A program made the position numbers and the translations under genes. DNA of 57,710 bases from Levilinea sp. (lineage in GTDB: Bacteria; Chloroflexota; Anaerolineae; Anaerolineales; Anaerolineaceae). The notes under the pieces are model-generated. The model was not told the origin of the DNA. It made no database searches and worked only from the letters and a program-made list of their open reading frames with translations. How positions within the stretch are numbered: the first letter of the stretch is position 1; the number at the start of each line of letters is the position of its first letter. Shown one piece after another: positions 9,357-18,469 of this stretch. The stretch spans positions 1-57,710 of the forward strand of contig JARKPO010000080.1 of the NCBI GenBank assembly GCA_029975215.1. Direction: 5' to 3'.

Positions 9357-9362
9357 TATAAT
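9357..9362 (+). promoter_or_regulatory. Possible -10 element for the DUF58-transglutaminase operon
   Basis: A perfect TATAAT lies ten bases before the DUF58 ATG, which would give a very short leader or a leaderless start. The -35 region is weak. A ribosome-site-like GAAAGAG separates TATAAT and ATG, so translation may still be Shine-Dalgarno based. Confidence 0.35.
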
Positions 9363-9371
9363 GAAAGAGTT

Positions 9372-10685
9372 ATGATCCCTTCTCTCTCATCTCTCGCGGA
9401 CCGTTGGGCGCGCGTGCCCCACCCCACCTGTCAGGCCGAGGTACGCCTGCGCCAGCCCTGGGCGCTGTTCCTGGGCGGCGCAGCCTTGCTGTGGTACGCT
9501 CTGGAGCGTTCCCCCGCCGCCGCGGTGATCTTCACCCTGGTGGGCGGCATGGTCATCACGGCCTACTGTTGGGCGCGCATTTTGGCGGCGCGCCTCAGCG
9601 GCCAGCGCCGCCTGCGCTACCGCGCCTTTCAGGTGGGCGACACCCTGGAAGAGGAAATTACCCTCTGCAACAGCAGCCCTCTGCCCGCCCCCTGGGTGGA
9701 ATTCAGCGACCGTTCCGACCTGCCGGGCTATCAAATCAGCGAGGTGCGCGCCGTCAGCGGCGGCCAAACCCTGCGCTGGAGCGCCAGCACGGAATGCCGC
9801 CAGCGGGGGGTCTTTCGCCTGGGGCCCTGGGAGCTGCACAGCGGCGACCCTTTCGGCCTGTTCCATGTGCGCCAGGTGACGCCCGACCCCTTGGAAATTG
9901 TGGTCTACCCGCCCCTGGCCCACCTGCCCCCCGATCTGCTGCGCCCGCGCAGCGCCCCCGGCAGCCAGCGCCCCCTGCGCCAACCGCTCAGCGCAGAAAC
10001 CACCCAGGCCAGCACCACCCGCGATTACGCCCCCGGCGACTCTCTGCGCCGCGTGCATTGGCCCACCACCGCCCGCCGCCAAAAATGGTCGGTGAAGGAA
10101 TTTGACCCCGAAGCCGCCGCCCGTGTGTGGCTGATCGTGGACAGCCAGGCCAGCGCCCAGCGCGAAACCGGCGGCCGCAGCAGCCTGGAGGATCTGATCA
10201 TCACCGCCGCCAGCCTCAGCAGCCACCTGCTGCGCAGCGGCCTGGCGGTGGGCATCCTCGCCGCCGGAAACGCCCCCCTGCCCCCGCGCACCGGCCCCCA
10301 CAGCCTGTGGCCTGTGCTGCGCGGTCTGGCCGCCCTCAGCCCCGGCCCCACCCCCCTGGGCAGCGCCTTGGAGCAGTTCCAGCCCCTGCTGCTGCCCCAG
10401 GACCTGTGCGTGGTACTGACCTCCTCACTGGACCCGGCCTGGAGCCGTCCGCTGCGCCTGGTAGCCCACCCGCAGGCCGTCCTGTGGGCTGCCGACCCCT
10501 GCCCGCCCGAAGCTCAATCCGCGCGCCTGCGCCTGACCGCCCAAGGCATCCCCACCGAGATTCTGCTCAGCACCCAGATTCGCGTCATCCCCGCGGCCTA
10601 CGGCGCGCTGCGCCGTTGGGAATTTCGCGCCACTGGCACCGGCCGCGTGGTGGTGGCGGCCCGCCCGCGGGAGGTGCAGCCGTGA
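9372..10685 (+). CDS. DUF58 domain protein
   Basis: 437 residues. Two adjacent N-terminal transmembrane helices (residues about 28-65: [14 protein letters not shown] and [16 protein letters not shown]) precede a beta-rich extracytoplasmic part and then the DUF58 signature [20 protein letters not shown] near residue 220. A vWA-like region follows ([10 protein letters not shown]), the usual DUF58 C-terminus. The start chosen has GAAAGAG upstream; an in-frame ATG 69 bases earlier lacks one. Family knowledge: DUF58 proteins are encoded with MoxR ATPases and TgpA-type transglutaminases; here the transglutaminase follows by a 4-base overlap, but no MoxR gene is in the window. Confidence 0.9.
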   Translation: MIPSLSSLADRWARVPHPTCQAEVRLRQPWALFLGGAALLWYALERSPAAAVIFTLVGGMVITAYCWARILAARLSGQRRLRYRAFQVGDTLEEEITLCNSSPLPAPWVEFSDRSDLPGYQISEVRAVSGGQTLRWSASTECRQRGVFRLGPWELHSGDPFGLFHVRQVTPDPLEIVVYPPLAHLPPDLLRPRSAPGSQRPLRQPLSAETTQASTTRDYAPGDSLRRVHWPTTARRQKWSVKEFDPEAAARVWLIVDSQASAQRETGGRSSLEDLIITAASLSSHLLRSGLAVGILAAGNAPLPPRTGPHSLWPVLRGLAALSPGPTPLGSALEQFQPLLLPQDLCVVLTSSLDPAWSRPLRLVAHPQAVLWAADPCPPEAQSARLRLTAQGIPTEILLSTQIRVIPAAYGALRRWEFRATGTGRVVVAARPREVQP

Positions 10686-12856
10686 AAGCCGCCCTGCGCG
10701 AACGCTGGCTGCTGTGGCTGCTGCTGGTGGGGGTGTGTCTGCCGCTCAGCCTCAGCCTGGGCGACACCCCCGGTCTGTCTTCCCCCCCCGCCGCGCTCAG
10801 CGGGCTGTGGATTGGCCTGCTGGTGGGCGTTCTGCTGACCTACACCCGGTTTTCCGGCTGGGGGGCAACCGCCTACAGCCTGACCCTGGGGTTCGCTGCT
10901 GCCGCACAGGCCGCCGGGCGGGTGTTGCCGCCGTTCAGCGCCTGGGTACTGCCCCTGGGCATGGACCGCCTGACCTGGCTGAACCTGCGCGTGACGGCCT
11001 TCGCCGTGCGGCTGGTCGGCTGGTGGGCCGACCTGCGCGCTGAGTCGGTTCCAGATCGCGGCCTGTGGACCTTCCTGGCGGCCTGGGGATTGTGGTGCCT
11101 GGCGGTGTGGCTGACCTGGTGGGTGCTGCGCCGTCAAAATGCCTATGCCGCCCTGCTGCCGCTGGGGCTGGTCCTCATCTTCCAGATTGTTCGCCAAGGG
11201 CAAAGCCCCAATTTACTGTGGGCCTTCGGCCTGGCGGCCCTGGCCCTCATCGCCCACTGCGCCTTTCTCCGTCAGGCCGACGATTGGCAGCAGCGCGGCC
11301 TGGATACCCTCTCCGAATTCACCGATTGGACCCTGGGCGCCGCCGCCGCCCTGGTGCTGCTGGCCGGGCTGGCGCGCCTGACCCCCCTGGTGGCCACCCC
11401 TCAGGGCTGGGATCAGATCCGCGACTTTTTCAACCCGCCTCCCGCGCCCAGCGCAGCCTGGCAGAGTCTGCCCGCGCAGGCCGCCCAGGCGCTCACCCCC
11501 ATCCGCCTGGAAGCCATCGGCCAACCGCCCCCGCAGGATGAGGGCGTAGTGCTGTGGGTACGCCTCAGCGACCCGCCCCCGCCGCCCCCCGCAGCTGGAA
11601 CCGCTGCGCAGCCGCCCCGCCGTTACTGGCGCAGCGCCGTGTACGACACCTACACCGGCCAGGGCTGGCTGCCCCTGGCGGATGCCCCCTCCTCCGCGGC
11701 CCCCAGCCCCGCCACCCCAGCTCTGCCCCCCGACCGCACCGCCCTTACCCAGGAGGTGGAGCTGGCCGTGCCCTCCAGCGGCGACCTGTTCGCCGCCAAC
11801 GACCCCGTGCAGGTGCTCAGCGGCGCGGCGGCCCTTCAGCCCCTGGCCGACGGCAGCGGCCAACTGCTGCGGGGTTCCGCCCGCCAATACACCGTCCTTT
11901 CCCACACCCTCCAACTGGACGCAACCCAGCTGCGCTTCGCCGGAAACCGCTACCCGCCGGAGATCCAGGCGCGCTATCTGCAATTGCCCCCCAGCCTGCC
12001 CCGGCGGGTGGTGAATTTGGCTTCGCAGCTGGCCGCCCAGGATCCCCCTTTCCCCTACGACCGCGTGCTGCGCGTGCAGACCTATCTGCGCGCCTTCCCC
12101 TACACCCTGGATACCCCCCCGCCCGCCCCCACCCAGGACGCGGTGGATTACTACCTGTTCGACGCCCGCGCCGGTTTTTGCAGCTATGCCGCCAGCGCCA
12201 TGGCCGTTCTGCTGCGCGCCGAGGGCATCCCCGCCCGCGTGGTCAGCGGCTACGCCATGGGCCAATATGATTTTGAGCGCGGCGCCTACCGCGTGCCCGC
12301 CTCAGCCGCCCACGCCTGGGTGGAAGTCTATTTCCCCGGCTACGGCTGGGTGGAGTTTGAGCCAACCGCTGGCTTCCCCGCGCCGGTCTACCCAGAGCCG
12401 CCTTCCGCCAACCGCCAGCCCAGCCCCACCCCCCGCCCGCAGAGTGCCGCACAGACTCAACGGGGCGCATGGGGCTGGCTGCTGGGGTTTGTTTTGCTGG
12501 GGGCTGCTGCCGTCTTCGCCGCCCTGCGCCGCTGGCGCACCCCCCCCGACCGTTCCCCCGCCGCCCAGGCCGCCCGTTTGTACGCCGCCCTGCGCCGGGA
12601 ACTGAGCGTCGCCGGTGTGGACTTACCCCCCCACCTGACCCCCTGGGAAACCCTGCGCCGCGCCGAGCCGCACCTGCAATCCTACCCGCGCCTGGCCGCT
12701 GCCCTGCGCCTGGCCGTTCAGGTCTACATCCACGCCGCCTACCGCCGCACCCCGCCCAGCGCCGCCGCCGTACGCGCTGCGCGGCGCGCCTGGGGCATGG
12801 CCTGGGCACAGCGCCTGCGCCTGCGCCTGCGCCGCTGGCGCAAGCGGGCCGCATAA
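10682..12856 (+). CDS. TgpA-type membrane transglutaminase (DUF3488 + transglutaminase core + DUF4129-like)
   Basis: 724 residues starting at a GTG that overlaps the DUF58 stop (GTGA), so the two are translationally coupled. Order: six to seven transmembrane helices (residues about 10-240), an extracytoplasmic segment, the transglutaminase core, a Pro-rich linker, a transmembrane helix near 600 and a helical cytosolic tail of the DUF4129 kind. Catalytic residues: Cys500 in AGFCSYAAS, His544 in [10 protein letters not shown], and Glu560 in FEPTAG where most family members have Asp. The family acts on peptides or proteins outside the membrane; substrate unknown. The three neighbouring secreted beta-helix proteins are attractive but unproven partners. 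Confidence 0.92.
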   Translation: MKAALRERWLLWLLLVGVCLPLSLSLGDTPGLSSPPAALSGLWIGLLVGVLLTYTRFSGWGATAYSLTLGFAAAAQAAGRVLPPFSAWVLPLGMDRLTWLNLRVTAFAVRLVGWWADLRAESVPDRGLWTFLAAWGLWCLAVWLTWWVLRRQNAYAALLPLGLVLIFQIVRQGQSPNLLWAFGLAALALIAHCAFLRQADDWQQRGLDTLSEFTDWTLGAAAALVLLAGLARLTPLVATPQGWDQIRDFFNPPPAPSAAWQSLPAQAAQALTPIRLEAIGQPPPQDEGVVLWVRLSDPPPPPPAAGTAAQPPRRYWRSAVYDTYTGQGWLPLADAPSSAAPSPATPALPPDRTALTQEVELAVPSSGDLFAANDPVQVLSGAAALQPLADGSGQLLRGSARQYTVLSHTLQLDATQLRFAGNRYPPEIQARYLQLPPSLPRRVVNLASQLAAQDPPFPYDRVLRVQTYLRAFPYTLDTPPPAPTQDAVDYYLFDARAGFCSYAASAMAVLLRAEGIPARVVSGYAMGQYDFERGAYRVPASAAHAWVEVYFPGYGWVEFEPTAGFPAPVYPEPPSANRQPSPTPRPQSAAQTQRGAWGWLLGFVLLGAAAVFAALRRWRTPPDRSPAAQAARLYAALRRELSVAGVDLPPHLTPWETLRRAEPHLQSYPRLAAALRLAVQVYIHAAYRRTPPSAAAVRAARRAWGMAWAQRLRLRLRRWRKRAA

Positions 12857-12892
12857 AAATCGGGCGCAGCCCGGTGGTGGACTGCGCCCGAT
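12855..12892 (-). terminator. Rho-independent terminator of beta-helix C (shared hairpin with transglutaminase end)
   Basis: Perfect 11-bp stem ATCGGGCGCAG / CTGCGCCCGAT with a 12-base loop. On the minus strand it is followed by a T-run, 20 bases after the beta-helix C stop. On the plus strand it directly follows the transglutaminase TAA but lacks the T-run, so it may work less well in that direction. Confidence 0.85.
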
Positions 12893-12911
12893 TCCCTGCG
12901 GATGATGCAGT

Positions 12912-15482
12912 TTACCAGCCGCTGCACACCCCGGGTTTGTACTCCAGGGTGGTCGCGGGGTCGAGTATACGGATATTGGCGTACGAGCTGGGATCCAGCC
13001 GCGTGTTGCCGTCTATCATCCCGTTGATAATCTTAAACAGGGCCGCGCCAATTTCCGCCTGCAGGCCGTCTGCAGGGTTGCCAGTAACCACCGCGCAGGT
13101 CATGGTCACGGGAGCGTCCGGGCCGCGCAGGAACAATCCAGGCGCAGAGGAGCTTTTGGCATTGCCGCGCGCCGAAAGGTAGCTGGCAGTGAACAACTGA
13201 GCGTTATTCACCTGCAAACCCAGCAGGCCGTTGTCGTCAAAGTAATTCTTACCCAGGGTGCTCAAAATTTCCACCTTGGCCGTCACTTCCGCCCCGCCGT
13301 TTGCGGAGATCAGCGCGCCGCTGCTCGTCACAGAATGAGAAGCAGACACCCCGTTCAGCAGCACCGGCCCGCTGGTGCGCAGATCCATCCCGTAGTTGCT
13401 GTTGCCGTCAAAATGGCTGGACAGAATCGAAAGGTCTAATTTGGCCGTATCAGAATAGCTGATCTGCGCGATGAGACCTGTGTCGCCGTTGGTATCCGCC
13501 GCCACATTTTTAAACAGCATTCTCCCGCCCGAGACAGCATAGATGCCGTTACCAATGTTGGCATTGGCCTGAACATTGGTGAATTGGAAGTCTTGCGTGG
13601 TTGAGCCCACAGCCTGCACGCCGAAACTGCCGTTTTGGCTGGCCTCCACCCCCGAAGCAGCCAGCTTGGTCACCCCCAGCACGGCCAGGCCTGAATCACC
13701 GTTGCTCATAAACCGGTTCTCCCCCGGCTTGCCGGTCAGCTGGAAGGGGGCCGGTTCTGGATATTCAACCCGCATGCCGAATGCGCTGTTGTTCGAAGCC
13801 GAAACCTTCTTGGCCTGAACGCCGCCGGCCGTAGCCACTCTCAGGCCATAACCGCCGCGGTTGCCGTCGAAAACGCCCTGCTGCACCGTCACCCACCAGC
13901 CTGTGGGGGCATCCCCGGTACTTTCCACTTGCATGCCGTATGACCCATTACTCGAAGCTTCCACCTGGCTGAGCTGCGTGCGTCCCAGAGTCGAAATGCT
14001 GATGCCCGGACCGGTATTTCTGTTGAATTGGCTGCGCAGGATGCGCGTGGGGCCGCCCACACCGTTGGGCATCAGCATCGCCCCGATGCTGTTGTTGTAG
14101 TTCACCTGCACATCCGAAAGGGTGGTCGCCCCGCCCGATGAAACAATCAATCCTGGATGCGACTGGCTGGCGCTGATACTGGTGCGCGCAACCGTCACGG
14201 AGGAATTCGGCGCGGTGATTTGAAAGCCCTGGCTCTTTACCGCGTTCACGCCTGTGATCGAGATCTTGGAGTTGCTCTGGATGTTGGAAGGGCTGGCATT
14301 GTTGACCAGCGTGTTGGGGCCCAGACGGTTGCTGATCTGGATGGGCTGTGTGCCAGCCATGTTATCCAGCGACATTGTCAGTCCTCCCTCGTTGGATTCG
14401 CTGCGAATGCCGTCCACCAGAATGCGCCCGGCGGATTGCACCTTCAGACCCCCGCTGTTACGGATCCATTGGCTGCGCAGAATACTCACCGGCGGAGCCG
14501 ATTCGGGTTCAACATTGACCACCAGCAAACCTGTGTCGGCATTTTTCGCGAAGGTGCTGCGGTCCACCAACACCGCACCGCGGGTGGTGATCTGAGCGCC
14601 CAAGCCATCATTTCCGGTGGCACTCACCGCCGTGAGGGTAACGTTCGGGGCAGTATCTGGCTGATTCTGAAAGACAATCCCGCCTGTTGCGTTCAGATGG
14701 CTGGAAACGTTCAGCAAAGTCACCGCTTCCCCGGCGCTCAAATAGATTCCCAGCCCCTCAGCGGCATTCACATGGCTGGCCGCCATCTTCACCCCGCCGG
14801 AAACATCCGCAAAAAAGCCGTTGCCGCTCGCGCCGCAGGTATTGACCAGCACCTGCGATGCCGCCACAGACCCCTGGTGATTAGTGATCCAAATACACGT
14901 GCCAGAGCTGTCCATCACCTGCATGCGATCCAGCGTGATCAATCCGGTGGTGTTGGCAGTGGCGATGCCGCCGCCTTGAACCAGGATATTCGACAAGGTC
15001 ACCGAACCGAGGTTAGTCAGGCTGAGGTGGCCCTTCAGCGTGGTGGTTTCCAGGCTGCCCAGGGCCGAACCCATGCCCACCAGCGTCAGCTTGGGGGGGT
15101 AGGCCGTCCAGCCACCCCCATCAATGTTCCAGTTGGACGCAGGGTTTGTGGCCCCCACCAGGTCGTACACCCCCGCGCCGATGTAGATCTTGCCGCCCGC
15201 AGGGGTCAGGTTCTGAGCCGCCAAAAAGTTCACGGCTGCCTGCAGCGGGTTATCGCAGGCCTGCCCGCCGTCTGTCAGCGGGTCGCAGTCCGCGGCGGTA
15301 ACCGCATAGGCCGTGCTGCCCACCTTAAAATAGGCGCCGGGGTCAGAGTAAAGAACGGCCTCGGCGTCCACTTCACCGCCGGGGGGCTCAGTTTGCGCCT
15401 GCACAGGGAACTGCGGCAGAAAACTGACCAACAGCAGGACGGCTGCCAGCAGCCATCGGGTTGAAGAAAAACGAAATTGCAT
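12912..15482 (-). CDS. Secreted parallel beta-helix protein C
   Basis: 856 residues from an ATG with AGGAGG nine bases upstream. Signal peptide at residues 9-30 (WLLAAVLLLVSFLPQFPVQA). The N-terminal module (YSDPGAYFKVGST, DCDP, ACDNP, PAGGKIYIGAGVY) and PbH1 repeats match paralogues A and B, as do family landmarks late in the solenoid (SNRLGPNTLVNN, TGKPGENRFMSN). It ends PGVCSGW, with a second conserved Cys about 70 residues earlier (VTMTCAVV). Encoded convergently with the DUF58-transglutaminase pair and ended by a strong hairpin. Same broad role as A and B: an exported solenoid, probably surface-located, ligand unknown. Confidence 0.9.
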   Translation of the reverse strand: MQFRFSSTRWLLAAVLLLVSFLPQFPVQAQTEPPGGEVDAEAVLYSDPGAYFKVGSTAYAVTAADCDPLTDGGQACDNPLQAAVNFLAAQNLTPAGGKIYIGAGVYDLVGATNPASNWNIDGGGWTAYPPKLTLVGMGSALGSLETTTLKGHLSLTNLGSVTLSNILVQGGGIATANTTGLITLDRMQVMDSSGTCIWITNHQGSVAASQVLVNTCGASGNGFFADVSGGVKMAASHVNAAEGLGIYLSAGEAVTLLNVSSHLNATGGIVFQNQPDTAPNVTLTAVSATGNDGLGAQITTRGAVLVDRSTFAKNADTGLLVVNVEPESAPPVSILRSQWIRNSGGLKVQSAGRILVDGIRSESNEGGLTMSLDNMAGTQPIQISNRLGPNTLVNNASPSNIQSNSKISITGVNAVKSQGFQITAPNSSVTVARTSISASQSHPGLIVSSGGATTLSDVQVNYNNSIGAMLMPNGVGGPTRILRSQFNRNTGPGISISTLGRTQLSQVEASSNGSYGMQVESTGDAPTGWWVTVQQGVFDGNRGGYGLRVATAGGVQAKKVSASNNSAFGMRVEYPEPAPFQLTGKPGENRFMSNGDSGLAVLGVTKLAASGVEASQNGSFGVQAVGSTTQDFQFTNVQANANIGNGIYAVSGGRMLFKNVAADTNGDTGLIAQISYSDTAKLDLSILSSHFDGNSNYGMDLRTSGPVLLNGVSASHSVTSSGALISANGGAEVTAKVEILSTLGKNYFDDNGLLGLQVNNAQLFTASYLSARGNAKSSSAPGLFLRGPDAPVTMTCAVVTGNPADGLQAEIGAALFKIINGMIDGNTRLDPSSYANIRILDPATTLEYKPGVCSGW

Positions 15483-15620
15483 AAGAATCCTCCTGAATCA
15501 GAAACCCATGTACGCCAATCCGATTTTCCCCCAGTTAAAACCATCTCCATAATCTTACTCAAAACCACCCCCGATGACAAACCAAAAGCAGGCCAAATTT
15601 CACCTGACCCTGGCGGGCCA

Positions 15621-15659
15621 AATAAACAGCCGCTGGTGCATCCAACGCCAGCGGCTGTT
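15621..15659 (-). terminator. Rho-independent terminator of the nitroreductase gene
   Basis: Perfect 12-bp stem AACAGCCGCTGG / CCAGCGGCTGTT with an 11-base loop; the minus-strand product continues TTTATTTG. It lies 19 bases after the nitroreductase stop. Confidence 0.8.
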
Positions 15660-15677
15660 CACACATGCAGTGACGGT

Positions 15678-16463
15678 CTAGTCTTCCTCAGGGGTCCAGT
15701 TTTTCAGCATGGCTTCCACCGAACGGGTCATCTCATATGAAAACGGCGCCACATACTTGCGGAAGAACAGGCTCTGGGCGATGTTCTCCACACCGTCGGG
15801 GAAGGTATGACCGCTGGGGCGGGCCGCCATCAGCGGCTGAAACATGGCTTCCTGTTCCTCCGGCCCAAAGCGGCGGTAGGTGTTGCGGTGCAGGATAAAC
15901 TCCTCCGGAAAGCGCGGAACCCGCCGTTGATTGGTCAGCGGGGCGGGATGGCCAAAGCACACCATCGTCACCGGGAAGGTGTAGCGCGGCAGGTTAAACA
16001 TCTCGCGGTGGATTTCATAATTTTCCAGAATGTCGCCGATGTAGCACGAGCCGATTCCCAGCGACTCGGCCGCGATCACCGCCGTTTGGGCCGCGATGAG
16101 GGCATCGCAGCTCGCCAGGAATAAATCCCCCGGCCCCGGCATGCGAAATTCCTGGCCCACAGCCGCGCAGCGTTCGCGCACACCGCCGTGAACAAAGGCG
16201 TCAAACCAGCGCTGGTAATCGGCCAAAAAGACCAGCACCAGAGGGGCTTTGGCAATGAAGGGCTGGTGGTCACAGGTCTCCACCAGGCGCTGCTTCACGG
16301 CCGGGTCGTCCACCTCGATGATCGCGTACAGCATCTGATTGCCCGCCGTGGGCGCGCGATAGGTGGCCTGTAAAATTGCCTGACGCTCTTCGGGGGTGAT
16401 GGGCTGGTCCGAAAAGGCGCGCACAGAATGGCGGTTGGCCAGCAGTTCAAGCGTGGAATTCAT
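15678..16463 (-). CDS. Nitroreductase-family FMN oxidoreductase
   Basis: 261 residues with a good AAGGAGC ribosome site. N-terminal RHSVRAFSDQPITPEE is the FMN-phosphate binding start of the nitroreductase fold; YRAPTAGNQMLYAI and the later ESLGIGSCYIGDILEN complete the FMN site; FPVTMVCFGHP is the conserved strand. A C-terminal extension of about 60 residues (RNTYRRFGPEEQE on) is like that of NfsA/FRP-type NAD(P)H enzymes. Cytosolic, reduces nitro or quinone-like substrates; true substrate unknown. It stands alone, closed by its own terminator. Confidence 0.9.
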   Translation of the reverse strand: MNSTLELLANRHSVRAFSDQPITPEERQAILQATYRAPTAGNQMLYAIIEVDDPAVKQRLVETCDHQPFIAKAPLVLVFLADYQRWFDAFVHGGVRERCAAVGQEFRMPGPGDLFLASCDALIAAQTAVIAAESLGIGSCYIGDILENYEIHREMFNLPRYTFPVTMVCFGHPAPLTNQRRVPRFPEEFILHRNTYRRFGPEEQEAMFQPLMAARPSGHTFPDGVENIAQSLFFRKYVAPFSYEMTRSVEAMLKNWTPEED

Positions 16464-16518
16464 TCGGTCAAGCTCCTTTATGGTTTATGGGTAGAAAGAC
16501 AGGCAGCAGCCGTACGCC

Positions 16519-16893
16519 TCATTCCTCGCCGCGCGCGGCGGCCTGCCAATTTGCCGCCAGGGCTTCCAGACGGTCCAGGCGCTGGGCTGTGCGCAGCGAA
16601 CGCTGCACCAGCCGTCCCGCGGTAAAGAGCAGCAGGCTCAGCACCACCGTCCACAGGGCCGCCGCCACCGCCGCGGTGGTGAGGGCCGGCCGCAGCATGC
16701 CTGTCAGCAGCTGGCTCAGGGCCTCACCCCCCAGCACAAACAGGCCCATCAGCCGGTTGGGCAAGGAGGCGGCGAACTGCACCAACCCCCACACCAAAAC
16801 AGCCCCGCCCGCCAGGTTGGCCCCCGCAAAACCGTACAGCACCCAGGCCAACAATTCCATGACTGCATCAGACGCTTTTCGCATACCCGTCAT
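16519..16893 (-). CDS. Small membrane protein, unknown
   Basis: 124 residues with an AGGAGG ribosome site eight bases before ATG. Three or four hydrophobic helices (about residues 13-37, 48-66, 70-98) and a charged tail predicted to be helical (RSLRTAQRLDRLEALAANW). It begins three bases after the stop of the MFS exporter gene, so it is the second gene of that operon and might be an accessory to the exporter. No known motif. Confidence 0.7.
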   Translation of the reverse strand: MTGMRKASDAVMELLAWVLYGFAGANLAGGAVLVWGLVQFAASLPNRLMGLFVLGGEALSQLLTGMLRPALTTAAVAAALWTVVLSLLLFTAGRLVQRSLRTAQRLDRLEALAANWQAAARGEE

Positions 16894-16896
16894 GTC

Positions 16897-18375
16897 TCAC
16901 ACCTCCTGCCCTGACTCGCTCACTGACGGCTGCGCCGCGCCTTTCTGCGCGCGCTCGCGACGGTCCACGCGGTAGGCCAGTACCGCCAGCACAGCCGAAA
17001 CCAAAACCACCCCGGCGGCAATGCGGTAAGTGCCCGCCACGGCAGCCGCCACCGCCAGGGGTGGGGCGGTGGTGGCGTCGGTCCCCGCGGGCAGCCCGCC
17101 CAGGGTCAGCGCCTGCGCGCTGAACAGGGCCGCCATCAAGGGCAGGCCGGTGGTGTTGCCCAGGGTGCGCGAAAGGGACAGCAGTCCCGAAGCGATCCCC
17201 AGGCGCTCTTTGGGAACCGACCCCATGATGGCGCTGTTATTGGGTGATTGGAACATGCCCATGCCGATGCCCACCGGCGCCATGCGGGCGATGAAGCCCC
17301 ACAGACCCACTTCCACGGTCAACGTAGACATGGCCAGACATCCGCCGATGATGATCACCAGGCCGATCAAGCTGATGACGCGCGAACCAAAGCGGTCCGA
17401 AAGCCAGCCCGCCACCGGCGCCACCACCCCCATCGCCACCGGAAAGGCCATCAGCATCAACCCCACCTGCTGAGCGGGGTAGCCTTTCACCAGTTCCAGG
17501 AAAAACGGCAGCACAAACGAAGCCGCCAACACCACAAATACCAAAAAAGCCATCAGCAAATTCAGGCTGAACAGGCGGTTGCGAAACAGGCTGAGGTCAA
17601 TCATGGGCTGCTGCCGCCGCGATTCCACCGCAATCAGCGCGGTGAACCCCAGGGCCGCCGCGCCCAACACCCCCAGTGTCAAAGGGGTGCCAAAACCCAC
17701 CCGCTGCCCCAAAGTCATGCCAAAGGCGTAACAGGCCAGGGTGATGAACAAAATGGCCGCCCCCGCCGGATCAAACCGCTGGTTGGGGCGCGGGTTGGAA
17801 GAAGCCACAAAGCGCGTTACCGCCAAAAAAGTGAGGATGCCCACGGGCACGTTCACCAAAAAAACCGCCCGCCAGCCCACCAGGCCGATGAGCAGCCCAC
17901 CCAGGGGCGGCCCCACGGCGATGCCGATGGAGACGATGGAACCCATGATACCCAGTGCACGTCCGCGTTCTTTGGCCGGAAAGGCCTCGGTCACCATGGC
18001 CATGCCCAACGCCTGCATCATCGTGCCGCCCAGGCCCTGCAGGGCGCGCGCCCCAATCAGCCAACTGATGTCATTGGCCAGCCCGCACAGCAATGAACTC
18101 AGCGTGAAGAGCACCAGGCCGGTCAGGTAGATCTTGCGCTTGTCGAGCATATCCCCCAGCCGCGCCGCGCTGAGGATCAGCGCGGTGAGCACCAGGGAAT
18201 ACGACAGCACCACCCACTGCACGGTGGTGAAATCGGTGTGAAAAGCCTCCACCAGGGTCGGCAGGGAAATATTCACGATACTGCTGTCGAGGGTGGCCAT
18301 GAAAACCCCCAGGCCCAGCCCCGAAAGGGCAAACCATTTCCGGTTGTTCGCCGGTGCAGTCGATTTCGCTTGCAT
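16897..18375 (-). CDS. DHA2-type (EmrB/QacA-like) MFS multidrug exporter
   Basis: 492 residues, about 14 transmembrane helices. Family landmarks: LDSSIVNISLPTL in helix 1 (motif D1), LGDMLDKRKIYLTGL in loop 2-3 (motif A with the G-D-x-x-D/K-R), and the antiporter motif C SIVSIGIAVGPPLGGLL in helix 5. Start chosen for the AGAGGTGC ribosome site; earlier in-frame ATG codons would add a polar leader without one. Expels hydrophobic drugs in exchange for protons. No regulator gene is adjacent; a small membrane protein follows in the operon. Confidence 0.93.
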   Translation of the reverse strand: MQAKSTAPANNRKWFALSGLGLGVFMATLDSSIVNISLPTLVEAFHTDFTTVQWVVLSYSLVLTALILSAARLGDMLDKRKIYLTGLVLFTLSSLLCGLANDISWLIGARALQGLGGTMMQALGMAMVTEAFPAKERGRALGIMGSIVSIGIAVGPPLGGLLIGLVGWRAVFLVNVPVGILTFLAVTRFVASSNPRPNQRFDPAGAAILFITLACYAFGMTLGQRVGFGTPLTLGVLGAAALGFTALIAVESRRQQPMIDLSLFRNRLFSLNLLMAFLVFVVLAASFVLPFFLELVKGYPAQQVGLMLMAFPVAMGVVAPVAGWLSDRFGSRVISLIGLVIIIGGCLAMSTLTVEVGLWGFIARMAPVGIGMGMFQSPNNSAIMGSVPKERLGIASGLLSLSRTLGNTTGLPLMAALFSAQALTLGGLPAGTDATTAPPLAVAAAVAGTYRIAAGVVLVSAVLAVLAYRVDRRERAQKGAAQPSVSESGQEV

Positions 18376-18469
18376 AGCACCTCTAAAGGGAAAGGATAGG
18401 CCCATTATACGCCCAATCCCGGCCGGTTCTTCAGAAAACACCGCTCCCCCCGTTCAAGACAGCATGGGC

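Noticed and set aside
10127..10681. Upstream extension of the transglutaminase frame inside the DUF58 gene
   Set aside because: It overlaps the DUF58 frame, is Pro/Arg/Gly-rich, and the coupled GTG at 10682 with the membrane helix directly after it explains the gene fully.
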